From Marixanthomonas sp. SCSIO 43207 (GTDB lineage Bacteria; Bacteroidota; Bacteroidia; Flavobacteriales; Flavobacteriaceae), in contig NZ_CP063203.1 of assembly GCF_019904255.1 (NCBI RefSeq), forward strand, positions 1,240,001 to 1,304,000: a stretch of 64,000 bases of DNA. The letters are read 5' to 3'. How positions within the stretch are numbered: position 1 is the first letter of the stretch; each line of letters begins with the position of its first letter. Both the position numbers and the translations under genes were made by a program. Shown here piece by piece: positions 36,291-45,244 of the stretch. Under the pieces are notes generated by a model that searched no databases, had not been told where the DNA came from, and saw nothing but the letters and a program-made list of their open reading frames with translations.

Positions 36291-36824
36291 TCATTTTCCC
36301 ATTACATCAAATTCGTCCACGATTCCACCTTCCTCTAGTTCTTTTATTTCCTTTTCAGTCGGCTTTATTTCAGTTCCGTTTTTGTCATAGAATTTCCAAT
36401 TCTCATTTAGAAATCCAATGTTTATTTCGTCTCCACCTTCGCAAGTCGTTTCAATGTGTTTTTTGTCAATTTTGTAAATTCCTTTGGCTCTTAATTGTCC
36501 GTTTTCGTGATAATAATTCCATTCTCCAATTTTGTAGCTGTAAATTATATCACAAGGTCCAGCAATACAGCAATTCACATATGAGTCAGTTTTATATTCT
36601 CCAGTTTCTTTGAGTTTTCCATTCTCGTAAAACTCACTCCATAATCCAATTCTAGCCGCTTTAGATAAAAAATCCGAGTCAATTTGTCCGATACTTTTTA
36701 AAAATCCGTTTTCATAAAATTCCATTTCCGTCTTTTTAGAAATCGATTCCAATTCCGAAACTATTTTTATCGATTTACAACTTAAAAAGAAAACTAAAAT
36801 TAGAATGTAAAACGGTATTTTCAT
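36291..36824 (-). CDS. Lipoprotein with MORN-type (YwqK-like) repeats
   Basis: A 177-residue lipoprotein (signal MKIPFYILILVFFLSC). At least four MORN_2-type repeats are visible: MEFYENGFLKSIGQ, SEFYENGKLKETGEY, NYYHENGQLRAKGIY and KFYDKNGTEIK. Proteins of this kind are annotated as YwqK-family 'antitoxins'; in Bacteroidota they are common exported proteins of unknown role. A cysteine pair (NCCIAGPC) sits in an insert between the repeats. Confidence 0.8.
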   Translation of the reverse strand: MKIPFYILILVFFLSCKSIKIVSELESISKKTEMEFYENGFLKSIGQIDSDFLSKAARIGLWSEFYENGKLKETGEYKTDSYVNCCIAGPCDIIYSYKIGEWNYYHENGQLRAKGIYKIDKKHIETTCEGGDEINIGFLNENWKFYDKNGTEIKPTEKEIKELEEGGIVDEFDVMGK

Positions 36825-36844
36825 ATTTGGGTTAAATTACCTAC

Positions 36845-36973
36845 AACGTCTGGGGGCTATGTTTCGTTGCGTGTGCCTGTCTATTGCCTTTTTCGGCAAT
36901 AGAGAGTAGGCACGTAAGCAACGAACTTTTCAAAAACCGCTCATTGCCCGAGCAATGAAATATAGCCCTTGTT
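36845..36973 (-). repeat. attC-like repeat 34, type J
   Basis: A single-copy, more GC-rich subtype: GGGCTATGTTTCGTT pairs with AATGAAATATAGCCC, and TGCCTGTCTATTGCC/GGCAATAGAGAGTAGGCA forms the inner hairpin. 3' site of the cassette at 37235. Its left-end 17-mer recurs inverted at 37498-37514. Confidence 0.88.
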
Positions 36974-37234
36974 GTCCACACGTAATTTTGCTTCCATTTT
37001 CATCTCTTTTATTTATAAACAAATGAAAATACAATGTCCTTTTGCCATTGGTTTTCTTTAACTAAAATTAATAACTTAAAAATTTAAATTATGAAATTTA
37101 TTTTAAAAAAACAACAGTATTAAAATCTAAATTTTCTAACAACAACAAAAGACCTAAAAAAATTACTTTGACTTAAATTTTAGGAATTACAGTGTCAAAA
37201 AAAACAGAATATGAATCTGAAACAGACGTTGAGT
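36974..37234. other. AT-rich non-coding stretch
   Basis: No gene seen on either strand. It separates the stop codon of the small gene at 37235 from its 3' repeat by about 260 bases, whereas other cassettes leave about 10-20. Confidence 0.5.
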
Positions 37235-37420
37235 TTACTTTTCAAGAGTATATATAATAGAAAAATGAGCTGAACCTTCTTTTTCTACGATGTCTTGTTT
37301 TAATATATCCCATCCATTTTCAAGTAATTCATTTACTTCAGTTAATTCGGTGGTTTTTATATCTTTTTGATACTCAACACTGTTTGAGATGGTTACACTA
37401 ATAATTTTTTTGGTTTTCAT
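37235..37420 (-). CDS. Small hypothetical protein
   Basis: A 61-residue protein (MKTKKIISVTISNSVEYQKD), one beta strand then a helix and a beta hairpin (GSAHFSIIYTLEK). This pattern resembles short Bacteroidota proteins of the DUF1737 sort (a conserved NGW segment is present: LLENGWDIL), an uncertain match. It sits in an atypical cassette. Confidence 0.55.
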   Translation of the reverse strand: MKTKKIISVTISNSVEYQKDIKTTELTEVNELLENGWDILKQDIVEKEGSAHFSIIYTLEK

Positions 37421-37453
37421 ATTTAATTTATTTAAACATTAATATTTATTTAA

Positions 37454-37500
37454 AGTCACCCTCGTTTTTCAGAGGGTGCAAGCGGTTTTTTAAAAGAATA
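37454..37500. other. Hairpin upstream of the small gene
   Basis: ACCCTC and GAGGGT flank an eight-base loop around 37458-37478, and a T run follows. It could be a terminator for + strand transcription or a leader structure for the small gene. Confidence 0.35.
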
Positions 37501-37639
37501 GCCCCCAGACGTTGTCCACAATTAGGGGAACAGGTGAAACGGAATGAAATGAGTTTCGTTACCCGTATCCGAAATCTTAGCCAGTTATGACAAGCTTGCG
37601 AGGTCATCACTGGCTGAGGTTGAGGTTATTGTGGACAAC
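37498..37639. repeat. Inverted-repeat-bounded, gene-less mini-cassette
   Basis: GTTGTCCACAAT (37511-37522) and ATTGTGGACAAC (37628-37639) are perfect 12-bp inverted ends, i.e. matched cassette tags. Between them is no gene but a strong hairpin, AGCCAGTTATGAC/GTCATCACTGGCT (37579-37615). Left of it, 37498-37514 is the exact reverse complement of the left end of repeat 34 (36844-36860). Confidence 0.65.
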
Positions 37640-37762
37640 GGTCTCGTATAACCGCAGTTATGGAGTTAAAGTTACTTAATTTTTGTGTTAAGAATAGACG
37701 TTAGCAATTCCGAGTGGATTCGGACGTAGTCGAATCCGCCGTAATTGCGGTTATACATTGTT
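37637..37762 (-). repeat. attC-like repeat 35, type A
   Basis: Type A; 3' site of the cassette at 37774. Confidence 0.9.
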
Positions 37763-37773
37763 GTAGGTAGTTT

Positions 37774-38241
37774 TTATTCCATATTTTCTTTTTCAATTAT
37801 CAAGTCAACAAATTCTGCATCTCTCAATAGTCCGATTATAAAGTCAAAATCTTCTTTTCCAAATACTTTTTCAAGTTTTTTAGTCCCGATAATTTCAATT
37901 ATACAATCTCCTGGAAACCCAGGTCCTTCCGCTGTTATTGCGTCATTAAAAGCGTCAAGATTCTTTCCGAATAATTTTCCAGATTCAGAGTCAATTTCCG
38001 TTACATATTTATTCCAAAAGTCTTCTTTAGTTTCGCAAAATTCTCCGTTTATGAAAATCTTTCTTCGATGTCGAATTTTTCCGTTTTTATCTTCGATTAT
38101 ACTAATAAAAGTGCCTTTTCCATAAGCCATTTTGTCGAACACTTTGGAATATCCATAATTCAACCATCTTTTGTAAATCAATTTGTCATTGAAATACAAA
38201 TAAAGCTCATTATCGTCCTTAATTTCTTTTCGGATTATCAC
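37774..38241 (-). CDS. Hypothetical protein
   Basis: A 155-residue soluble protein with a GTG start. It begins with KEIKDDNELYLYFNDKLIYKRW, a strand-turn-strand pattern, and ends in an acidic helix (LIIEKENME). Possibly an immunity-type protein; no family recognised. Confidence 0.6.
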   Translation of the reverse strand: MIIRKEIKDDNELYLYFNDKLIYKRWLNYGYSKVFDKMAYGKGTFISIIEDKNGKIRHRRKIFINGEFCETKEDFWNKYVTEIDSESGKLFGKNLDAFNDAITAEGPGFPGDCIIEIIGTKKLEKVFGKEDFDFIIGLLRDAEFVDLIIEKENME

Positions 38242-38260
38242 GGTTTCTTAAATTACCTAC

Positions 38261-38384
38261 AACGGTTTTGTGTATGAGCAGTAGCGGTTTTTAAAGCACT
38301 ACTTTTCAGATAGCAATATACTTTATTTAAACGACAAAACGGTTCGAGTTTGCACTCAAACCGCTATTGCTTATACACGTTGTT
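38261..38384 (-). repeat. attC-like repeat 36, type E
   Basis: Type E with a very long outer stem: GTGTATGAGCAGTAGCGG pairs with CCGCTATTGCTTATACAC. 3' site of the two-gene cassette at 38398-39750. Confidence 0.9.
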
Positions 38385-38397
38385 GGCATTTCGTATT

Positions 38398-38937
38398 TTA
38401 TCTTTTCCGCTTATAATGATTCTGTACTATTTGGTTTAGATAGATTTTTGTTTCAATCAGTTCGTATTTCTGCTCGTTTGGTAATTCAGTAAACAAGGAA
38501 GAACCACCACCTAATAAAATCGGAATAGTCGTGAGAACCATTTCATCAATCAAATTTTCCTTTAAGAAATTCCTAATTGTTGTTCCTCCATCAATATATA
38601 ATCTTTCATGTCCTTTTTCATGAATTTGCTCTAAAATTTCTATTAGAGTTCCTTTGACTAAAAATGCCTTACCTTTATGAGATTCAGGTATTTCTTTCAG
38701 TTTATTGCTCAACACAAAAACAGGTTTGGTGTAAGGCCAAGGAACATCAAAACTGATTACTGTTTCAAAAGTCGTTCGTCCCATAACGAGTGCATCAATT
38801 CCATTAGAGAATTCAACATATCCCATATCATTGTTGTCTGGATTTGGAATAGAATGTAACCAATCAATTCCGCCATTTTTGTCTGCGATATAGCCATCCA
38901 AACTTGTTGCTATAAACACTTTATTTTTTCTATCCAT
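38398..38937 (-). CDS. Dihydrofolate reductase-family (RibD C-terminal) protein
   Basis: A 179-residue protein with the RibD_C/DHFR-like fold signature: FIATSLDGYIADKNGGIDWL at the start, ALVMGRTTFE in the middle and ERLYIDGGTTIRNFL then LTTIPILLGGGSSLF at the end. Such proteins reduce pteridine- or pyrimidine-like substrates with NADPH; the substrate is unknown. It is downstream of the AraC regulator in the same cassette, with 66 bases between the two genes. Confidence 0.85.
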   Translation of the reverse strand: MDRKNKVFIATSLDGYIADKNGGIDWLHSIPNPDNNDMGYVEFSNGIDALVMGRTTFETVISFDVPWPYTKPVFVLSNKLKEIPESHKGKAFLVKGTLIEILEQIHEKGHERLYIDGGTTIRNFLKENLIDEMVLTTIPILLGGGSSLFTELPNEQKYELIETKIYLNQIVQNHYKRKR

Positions 38938-39003
38938 ATCTGTACTTTGTTTAAACTTGAGTGCAAAATTAAATAATTACAACTCCTCGAAATTGTACAG
39001 AAT

Positions 39004-39750
39004 TTACCCTTTCACAAATTGTTTTGGTGTTAATCCACTATATTTTTTAAATGTTCTTATAAAATGTGATTGGTCATAAAAGCCACAGTCAAGACCTAAA
39101 CTTGTGAGATTTTTATATTTATTGGCTTTAAGTTTAATTATTGCGTGATTGACTTGTTTTAACCTTAAATATTCGTTTGGTGTTATGTGAAAAGTATTCT
39201 TGAATTTTTGAATGAAACTCTTTTGAGTAATAGAAATTAAATTATTAAAATCCTTAATTTTCTTTGGTTCAGATATATTTTTATTTAGATATGTCTCAAA
39301 TTTTATCAAATCATTTTCCAAGTGGGAATTTTGAAATAATGTAAATAATTCTATTTCAATTTTCTTTAAATCTGGTTTTGTTTTTACAAGAAACTGTTCA
39401 AATAAGATTTCAGATAAATTTCCAATTCTTGAACTGTTAATTTGCTTTGCTATTAATCCATAACAAAACGGTTTTAAAATGAGTCCAACGTTAAGATACT
39501 TGCCCGAAATTTGTGTAAGGAATGGTTTTGTTTTTAGTCCTGATAATATTTGCTGATTGTTCTGAAAATTAAATTCCACAACATTCTGCCCATTTATAGA
39601 AAACGAGTCGCCATAATTGAAAATCAATTCCGTAAACAAAGGTGCATGATGAATTGCCTGAATTTCATAATTATCTGATTCGCCTGCCCAAATTACATCT
39701 ATGAATTGATTAAGCGGATAATTTGGATGATATGTTTTCGTGTTTTTCAA
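39004..39750 (-). CDS. AraC-family transcription regulator
   Basis: A 248-residue protein. The C-terminal AraC DNA-binding domain is clear: KNTFHITPNEYLRLKQVNHA, then SLGLDCGFYDQSHFIRTFKK and SGLTPKQF. The N-terminal domain (PLFTELIFNYGDSF) looks like the ligand-sensing part usual in this subgroup. TTG start just before the repeat. It may control the reductase gene that follows it. Confidence 0.88.
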   Translation of the reverse strand: MKNTKTYHPNYPLNQFIDVIWAGESDNYEIQAIHHAPLFTELIFNYGDSFSINGQNVVEFNFQNNQQILSGLKTKPFLTQISGKYLNVGLILKPFCYGLIAKQINSSRIGNLSEILFEQFLVKTKPDLKKIEIELFTLFQNSHLENDLIKFETYLNKNISEPKKIKDFNNLISITQKSFIQKFKNTFHITPNEYLRLKQVNHAIIKLKANKYKNLTSLGLDCGFYDQSHFIRTFKKYSGLTPKQFVKG

Positions 39751-39783
39751 TCAAGTTTCGGATGTTGCTTTAATATGAATGCC

Positions 39784-39909
39784 AACGGTCTCGTATAACC
39801 GTCAGTTACGGTTTAAAGTACGCAAAATTTTCGGTTTATCACAGACGTTAGCAATTCCGAGTGGATTCGGACGCAGTCGAATCCGCCGTAATTGCGGTTA
39901 TACATTGTT
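39784..39909 (-). repeat. attC-like repeat 37, type B
   Basis: Type B variant; 3' site of the cassette at 39848. The gene's frame reads 61 bases into this repeat. Confidence 0.9.
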
Positions 39910-40372
39910 GTGGTGTCGTTTTTTTATTCAAATATTTAGGTTCATTAATTTCATTATCTAATTCGGCTTGTCGAAAAAATGGCCAAACTCGGTCGTCTCC
40001 AATTTCATTATTTTCCGTTTCTGTTTTTTCCGAGTTTTTAGGATAAAGTCCGAAAGTTATTAAATTCAAAATCCAGTTAATCGGATTAGAGAATTTTGGG
40101 TCTTTCCACTCATACTCGTTGTCCGATTTTAGGAATAGGATAAATCGTTTGATTTGATTTTCAGATTCCTCATTCAATTTATGTTTTCCAATATTCTTAT
40201 GTTCTCGTAAATCGTCGTAACAAAACCAAAATGCATTTTCAACTGCTCTAACTCCTTTATCATCCGTTTTGTAAATCGGTTCAATTCTGTCCATAAACTC
40301 AAAGTTTGTTATTGTTCCAGACAGATAATATCGAAGATTTTCAGCTAATATGTTTCTATGATTTCTGTTCAT
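39848..40372 (-). CDS. Hypothetical protein with repeat-encoded C-terminus
   Basis: A 174-residue soluble protein (MNRNHRNILAENLRYYLSG), no family recognised. The last 20 residues (QQCITAITADST...) are translated from the flanking repeat, and the stop lies inside it. The unrelated protein at 61071 has the same tail apart from one residue. Confidence 0.6.
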   Translation of the reverse strand: MNRNHRNILAENLRYYLSGTITNFEFMDRIEPIYKTDDKGVRAVENAFWFCYDDLREHKNIGKHKLNEESENQIKRFILFLKSDNEYEWKDPKFSNPINWILNLITFGLYPKNSEKTETENNEIGDDRVWPFFRQAELDNEINEPKYLNKKTTPQQCITAITADSTASESTRNC

Positions 40373-40398
40373 TTCACAATTTTGGTCAAATGCACCAC

Positions 40399-40524
40399 AA
40401 CGGTCTCGTATAACCGCAGTTATGGAGTTAAAGTTACTTAATTTTTGAGTTAAGTACAGACGTTAGCAATTGCGAGTGGATTCGGACGTAGTCGAATCCG
40501 CCGTAATTGCGGTTATACATTGTT
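40399..40524 (-). repeat. attC-like repeat 38, type A
   Basis: Type A with the AATTGCGAG change also seen in repeats 7, 58 and 66. 3' site of the cassette at 40536. Confidence 0.9.
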
Positions 40525-40535
40525 GCCCACAGTTT

Positions 40536-40970
40536 TTATTTTTCACGTGTTATTTTATATTCAAATCGATTTCCAAATAGCCATCCCCATTTTCTTCTAA
40601 AATACGGGTCTTTCATTTTTGTAATTCGTTTTCCTTTGTCCGACATTGGATAAATCCGATTATTCTCAATTTCGAGAATTCGAGTTTGTGTTGGTTTTTC
40701 CAATGTAGCTATACTGTCTTTTAAACTCATCGTTTCTGGATAAACTGAAAAGATATAATGGTCTAAAATCAACTTGTTTTCCGCTATTTTATATTTTCCA
40801 TATTCACTCCAGCTTAAATCATATTCATTCGTCCATTTAAAAGTACTGTCAGAATAAAGTTCAATAGTCTCAATCAGAAAAGTATTTCTTAAAATTCCTT
40901 TATACACAATTGTATCTTGCGCATAAAGATTTGTTCCGATTAAGAATATTGATAAATATATTATTTTCAC
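40536..40970 (-). CDS. Secreted protein of unknown function
   Basis: A 144-residue protein with a signal peptide (MKIIYLSIFLIGTNLYAQ) and a GTG start. The mature part is a small beta domain (FKWTNEYDLSWSEYGKYKIAEN), the shape of many lipocalin-like exported proteins. No family recognised. Confidence 0.65.
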   Translation of the reverse strand: MKIIYLSIFLIGTNLYAQDTIVYKGILRNTFLIETIELYSDSTFKWTNEYDLSWSEYGKYKIAENKLILDHYIFSVYPETMSLKDSIATLEKPTQTRILEIENNRIYPMSDKGKRITKMKDPYFRRKWGWLFGNRFEYKITREK

Positions 40971-40992
40971 GCGATTTTTTCAAATTGTGGGC

Positions 40993-41117
40993 AACGGTCT
41001 CGTATAACCGTCAGTTACGGGATTAAAGTTAATAATTTTCGGTTAAGCACTGACGGTAGCAATTCCGAGTGGATTCGGACGTAGTCGAATCCGCCGTAAT
41101 TGCGGTTATACATTGTT
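40993..41117 (-). repeat. attC-like repeat 39, type B
   Basis: Type B; 3' site of the cassette at 41137. Confidence 0.9.
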
Positions 41118-41136
41118 AGCCATAGTTTTTATTCGA

Positions 41137-41799
41137 TTAATATTCTTTTTTTGGAATGTCATTTGGTAATTCAAAAATATTTTTTTTTAATTTTTTCGGC
41201 TCAATGTTGATAGCGGTATATGTCACAACATAATCTCCTAAATCAAGTTCCATTTTCATAAAAGGCGATTTTGCTTTTTCAATCAAATAATTAGTATAAA
41301 AATCCGAAAAGTTTTTAAAAAGATCAGAGTCTAGGTAGGGAAATCCGCTATATGAATATTTTTGTATTACAGTTTGCTTTCCTTGTGGCTCAAATCCTTC
41401 GATTTGTATAAAATCGCATTCTTTTCCTAAAATTTTTTCTGATTGTCCTGTGGTCTTATTGACAAAATCTAATGTTTGTTCAGAAACATTGTAATGATAG
41501 ATGGTATCCAGATTTTTCCACTTTGCATAATAGTGATTATTGGAATTTAAATAAAGATTGAAATCATATCCTCGATCTCCAGTATTTAAGAATTTTTTAA
41601 AAATATCACCATTTTTATTGTAAAACACTTTTAATGTGTCTCCGAACTTTTGCTCAAAATAATCACGATGTTGAAAATTTTCTTTTTTAAATCGGATTTC
41701 CGTTTTATAAGTTATAATTCCTTCAAAACTCTTTTTATTAGTCGAGAAAGAAGTTAGAGTGAAAATTGAAATCAGTAATATTAATGGTTTGACTTTCAT
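41137..41799 (-). CDS. Secreted protein, GLPGLI-like
   Basis: A 220-residue protein with a signal peptide (MKVKPLILLISIFTLTSF). FEGIITYKTEIRF, a TVIQKYSYSGFPYL segment and the closing VVTYTAINIEPKKLKKNIFELP are the general layout of DUF4412 or GLPGLI-type exported proteins of Bacteroidota. Function unknown; family call moderate. Confidence 0.6.
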   Translation of the reverse strand: MKVKPLILLISIFTLTSFSTNKKSFEGIITYKTEIRFKKENFQHRDYFEQKFGDTLKVFYNKNGDIFKKFLNTGDRGYDFNLYLNSNNHYYAKWKNLDTIYHYNVSEQTLDFVNKTTGQSEKILGKECDFIQIEGFEPQGKQTVIQKYSYSGFPYLDSDLFKNFSDFYTNYLIEKAKSPFMKMELDLGDYVVTYTAINIEPKKLKKNIFELPNDIPKKEY

Positions 41800-41817
41800 T
41801 CTTTTTAAATTATGGCT

Positions 41818-41942
41818 AACGGTCTCGTATAACCGTCAGTTACGGGATTAAAGTTAATAATTTTCGGTTAAGAACTGGCGTTAGCAATTCCGAGTGGATT
41901 CGGACGTAGTCGAATCCGCCGTAATTGCGGTTATACATTGTT
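41818..41942 (-). repeat. attC-like repeat 40, type B
   Basis: Type B; 3' site of the broken copy at 41931. Identical to repeat 52 beside the intact copy. Confidence 0.9.
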
Positions 41943-42478
41943 GTGTGCAGTTTTTATCTTTTTTTCAATTGATTTAAGTATAGAAACATACTTTTCAAAT
42001 TGCTCAATATCCTTAATTCCATATTCAGGCGTTAATACTATTCGGTCGGCTGTTTTAAATCCAGTTTCTATATAAATTCTTTCGTTTATTATTTTTTCGC
42101 AAAATATTTATCAGATGCGAGTTGTTTTAGCAAGTCAATATTTCCGCCAAACCAAAATTGTTTTAAAATCGGTTTAGGAACAAATGCTCGTCTTTTTGGG
42201 AAAAGAAAATTCAAAAATTTATTCCACGAATCGATTGGGAATATTGTTAATTCGGTTTTGTATGTTTTGTCTAAATGTAAGGTAATTCGAAACGGTTCAG
42301 TTACAGGCATTGCTCCGCCAACTTCGTTCAGGTTAATGCTAATTTTAGTTCCGTCAACTTTTATAATTCCGTTTTTTGGTTGATAAACGTATTTTCCTAT
42401 CGGACTGTTTACACTTTTATTCAAACCCTCTGAATATTTCCCGCTATACTTTTCTGTCAGTTCTTGAATAATGTTCAT
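41931..42478 (-). pseudogene. Frameshifted copy of the gene at 50748
   Basis: The copy at 50748-51296 has one extra A in the run near 42100 (GCAAAAATATTT there, GCAAAATATTT here). The deletion stops this frame after DKYFAKK; the rest of the gene is still present out of frame down to the repeat. Apart from this base the two copies look identical, so the break is recent or is a sequencing slip. Confidence 0.75.
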
Positions 42479-42507
42479 TAATTCAGAGTTTTTCTCAAAT
42501 TGCACAC

Positions 42508-42634
42508 AACGGTCTCGTATAACCGTCAGTTACGGGTTAAATTAGCGTTAATTTTTCGGTTTAGCACGGACTTTTGCAATTCCGAGTGGATTCGGACGTA
42601 GTAGAATCCGCCGTAATTGCGGTTATACATTGTT
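42508..42634 (-). repeat. attC-like repeat 41, type B
   Basis: Type B with a GTAGTAGAATCC change in the inner hairpin. 3' site of the cassette at 42643. Confidence 0.9.
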
Positions 42635-42642
42635 GTGTACAG

Positions 42643-43401
42643 TTATTTATATTTTAAATTTCTGATGATTTTCCTTTTCGCAATTCCATCAGTTATTATT
42701 TTCTTTTCAGTCCAATTTTCATATTCATCCAGCTTATATTCATACGTTATGATTGAAATCAGAGAATCATTATGATTATAAACTGTTTGCTTTATCAGAG
42801 TCAGACAGTCATATTCATATTTCCGTTTTTGATTTCTGTCGGATTTGCCTTTATGAAAGCTTTCTGTACTTTCTATTAATTCATCAGAATTATAATAAGT
42901 CGTATTTATTGAATTTGTAATAGTATCATTCGAGATCAAGTCAACAAAAATTTGTGAAGACGTAGACTTTTCTCTATTTCCTTTGTTATCATAAAAATAA
43001 GTTTCGATTCCAACAAATTTTTCGGTTTCATTTTCATTAATTGCTTTTGATTGATATCGCAAAGAATCTTTATAAAAATAATTTACAGTGAATTTTGTTG
43101 TATCGGACATAGTAACAATTTCTTTCTGGATTTTATTATTTGAATCATAGAAATAGTCAATTTCCATTTGTCCTTTGTCGAAAAAAGTCCTGCTTACTCT
43201 TTTAATTAATTTATCATTTTCATTGTATTTTTTTTGAGTGTGCGTCATTGTGTCCAACACTGTAGATTCATCGTCCAAATTGACAATGTACTCATTTATT
43301 TCACTTACACTTTTGGTCAAACCATTGCTCAATAATTCTGGTTTATCGCAACAACTTGCAAATAAAGCTCCAATGATTATATAGAAAAGTAGGTTTTTCA
43401 T
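42643..43401 (-). CDS. Lipoprotein with YD-like repeats
   Basis: About 252 residues from ATG 43401, lipoprotein signal (MKNLLFYIIIGALFASCC). The mature part has repeated strand-turn units (KYNENDKLIKRVSRTFFDKG, FYDSNNKIQKEI, YFYDNKGNREKS and YNSDELIEST) like the RHS/YD-type or MORN-like repeats of exported Bacteroidota proteins. Confidence 0.68.
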   Translation of the reverse strand: MKNLLFYIIIGALFASCCDKPELLSNGLTKSVSEINEYIVNLDDESTVLDTMTHTQKKYNENDKLIKRVSRTFFDKGQMEIDYFYDSNNKIQKEIVTMSDTTKFTVNYFYKDSLRYQSKAINENETEKFVGIETYFYDNKGNREKSTSSQIFVDLISNDTITNSINTTYYNSDELIESTESFHKGKSDRNQKRKYEYDCLTLIKQTVYNHNDSLISIITYEYKLDEYENWTEKKIITDGIAKRKIIRNLKYK

Positions 43402-43411
43402 AATTGTACAC

Positions 43412-43537
43412 AACGGTCTCGTATAACCGTCAGTTACGGGTTAAAATACGCAAATTTTTCGGTTTAGCACAGACGTTAGCAATTCCGAGTGGATTCGGAC
43501 GTAGTCGAATCCGCCGTAATTGCGGTTATACATTGTT
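43412..43537 (-). repeat. attC-like repeat 42, type B
   Basis: Type B variant (GGGTTAAAATACGC inner arm). 3' site of the two-gene cassette at 43562-44108. Confidence 0.9.
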
Positions 43538-43561
43538 GCCAACAGTATTTTATTAATTCAG

Positions 43562-43840
43562 TCATTGTTTAAATTCCATTATCAACATTATTGAAAATCC
43601 GATAGCTATTAAAATTCCAATTCCGTTGAGTATTTTTTTATTCTTGATTATTAAAGTCAAAATAAAGTCAATTACCAATCCAAAAAGTCCAAGTCCGATT
43701 AGTGCAACCATATAAACAACTCCCCAACCTTCTTCGTACGAGAGTGTTTTCCATTTGATAACTGTAAAAATCAAACAACAAGTCAGATAGACTAATAAAT
43801 AGCCTTTTAGAAAAGTCCATTTGGTTATTTTTTTAGGCAT
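43562..43840 (-). CDS. Small membrane protein
   Basis: A 92-residue protein with three membrane helices (LLVYLTCCLIFTVIKW, VVYMVALIGLGLFGLVIDFIL and GIGILIAIGFSIMLIM). Its start overlaps the end of the preceding membrane gene by eight bases; the two form one cassette operon. Confidence 0.6.
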   Translation of the reverse strand: MPKKITKWTFLKGYLLVYLTCCLIFTVIKWKTLSYEEGWGVVYMVALIGLGLFGLVIDFILTLIIKNKKILNGIGILIAIGFSIMLIMEFKQ

Positions 43841-44108
43841 AACTTAAATTAAAATCAATCGCAAAATGTAGAATGTAAACTATTCCGATAATGCTAATAA
43901 TCCAATTATATTTTTTGGTTATCAGTCTGCTGATTAAATATCCGACAACCATCAAAATTCCGATGAAAGGTGGATAAATTAAGGGAATAAATCCGCCGTG
44001 ATTTGAACTCGCTGGCAAGTCAGTCCACATTGCAATAATCCACGCAATTATTGTTCCTACTAAAATTCCGATTATGTTGTATATTCGGCTATCGAGAATT
44101 TTTTTCAT
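43833..44108 (-). CDS. Small membrane protein
   Basis: A 91-residue protein with three membrane helices (IIGILVGTIIAWIIAMW, IYPPFIGILMVVGYLISRLI and WIISIIGIVYILHFAI). First gene of a two-gene membrane-protein cassette. No family recognised. Confidence 0.6.
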   Translation of the reverse strand: MKKILDSRIYNIIGILVGTIIAWIIAMWTDLPASSNHGGFIPLIYPPFIGILMVVGYLISRLITKKYNWIISIIGIVYILHFAIDFNLSYA

Positions 44109-44117
44109 ATTGTTGGC

Positions 44118-44240
44118 AACGGCTCCGGCTATGAGTAGTTGCGTGGGTTAACACTTAACTTTGCAAGTACACACCAAACTGAAAATCCGAGAGGATTTTC
44201 AGAAGCAGGCGAGAACAAGCAATTACTTATAGCCATTGTT
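44118..44240 (-). repeat. attC-like repeat 43, type C
   Basis: Type C with a GAAAATCCGAGAGGATTTTC hairpin loop variant. 3' site of the cassette at 44255. Confidence 0.9.
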
Positions 44241-44254
44241 GGGCACAGTATTTT

Positions 44255-45220
44255 TTAATTAGTTGTTTTACTTTGCATTTTAATTGGTTGTATTCCTACA
44301 ACTTTGTCTTTATCGTCAAAAATCAACTTTATCATTTCATTTGGCGGACTTGAATTGTCATCTGAATATTTATACTGAAGTAGTGTGAACATACTTCCGT
44401 TAAACCCCATTTGAACTCCGCTATAAATCAATTCCGTTTGTTTGTTAAAATTAATATTGTCAATCAGCATATTAATTTGTTCGTCAGTTACTTTTTCAAG
44501 AATTAAATCCGATAAAAATTCTTTTGATTTTGGTAAATCTCTGGCTTTCAAAGCCGTAAAAAAGTCAGACTTTATTCTTTCTAACTCAGCCAGTTTTTTC
44601 TCGTCCAATTTTGGAATTTTTTTTTCCTTTTCCTTTGATTGATTTCTGATATAAAGTCTTATTCTGTGTGTAGGATTAATTGTCATTGCCCCTTTTTTCT
44701 CGTAATGATTAGATGCAATTGAGTATAATTCTACTTCTGTACTATCGTTAGGATTCCAAGTAGATTTCTCTTCAAAAAAATCCTTTAGGTCATACTGAGC
44801 AAGATTTGAATAGTTACTTTTAACTTTGGGTTTACCAAACTCATTTGAAATTTCTTTTTTGAGTCCTTTATATTTTGCAATTAAGGCATTTTGAAATTTC
44901 TCCGATTTTTGATTGTTTTCTCGTTTCTCAAAATTCGAAACGTCCCATTCGTAAAGAACATAAGACATTGTTGAATCAGCTTTTTTGAAAAAGTAGAAAG
45001 CAGTTAATTCGGGAATTACTTTTTCTTTTCTTAAATATTTAATTGGTTGTGCATTTCCTCCAAAGGAAACGTGATTTGACGTTGTCGGAATTTTTTCGCT
45101 TCCCAAACTTTCCTCCATTTTTAAATATTCAGAGAGTGAAGTGTTGTGAATATCAAAATTAAACTCCTGTCCAAAAACAGAAGTTGAGATAAATAAAATT
45201 CCAATAATTAAGTTTTTCAT
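44255..45220 (-). CDS. Secreted protein of unknown function
   Basis: About 321 residues from ATG 45220 with a signal peptide (MKNLIIGILFISTSVFGQ). A basic helical linker (RNQSKEKEKKIPKLDEKKLAELERIK) separates an N-terminal domain from a C-terminal domain resembling DUF3887/SnoaL-like folds (FFTALKARDLPKSKEFLSD). Family call is tentative. Confidence 0.62.
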   Translation of the reverse strand: MKNLIIGILFISTSVFGQEFNFDIHNTSLSEYLKMEESLGSEKIPTTSNHVSFGGNAQPIKYLRKEKVIPELTAFYFFKKADSTMSYVLYEWDVSNFEKRENNQKSEKFQNALIAKYKGLKKEISNEFGKPKVKSNYSNLAQYDLKDFFEEKSTWNPNDSTEVELYSIASNHYEKKGAMTINPTHRIRLYIRNQSKEKEKKIPKLDEKKLAELERIKSDFFTALKARDLPKSKEFLSDLILEKVTDEQINMLIDNINFNKQTELIYSGVQMGFNGSMFTLLQYKYSDDNSSPPNEMIKLIFDDKDKVVGIQPIKMQSKTTN

Positions 45221-45244
45221 TTGATATCTGTTCATATTGTGCCC

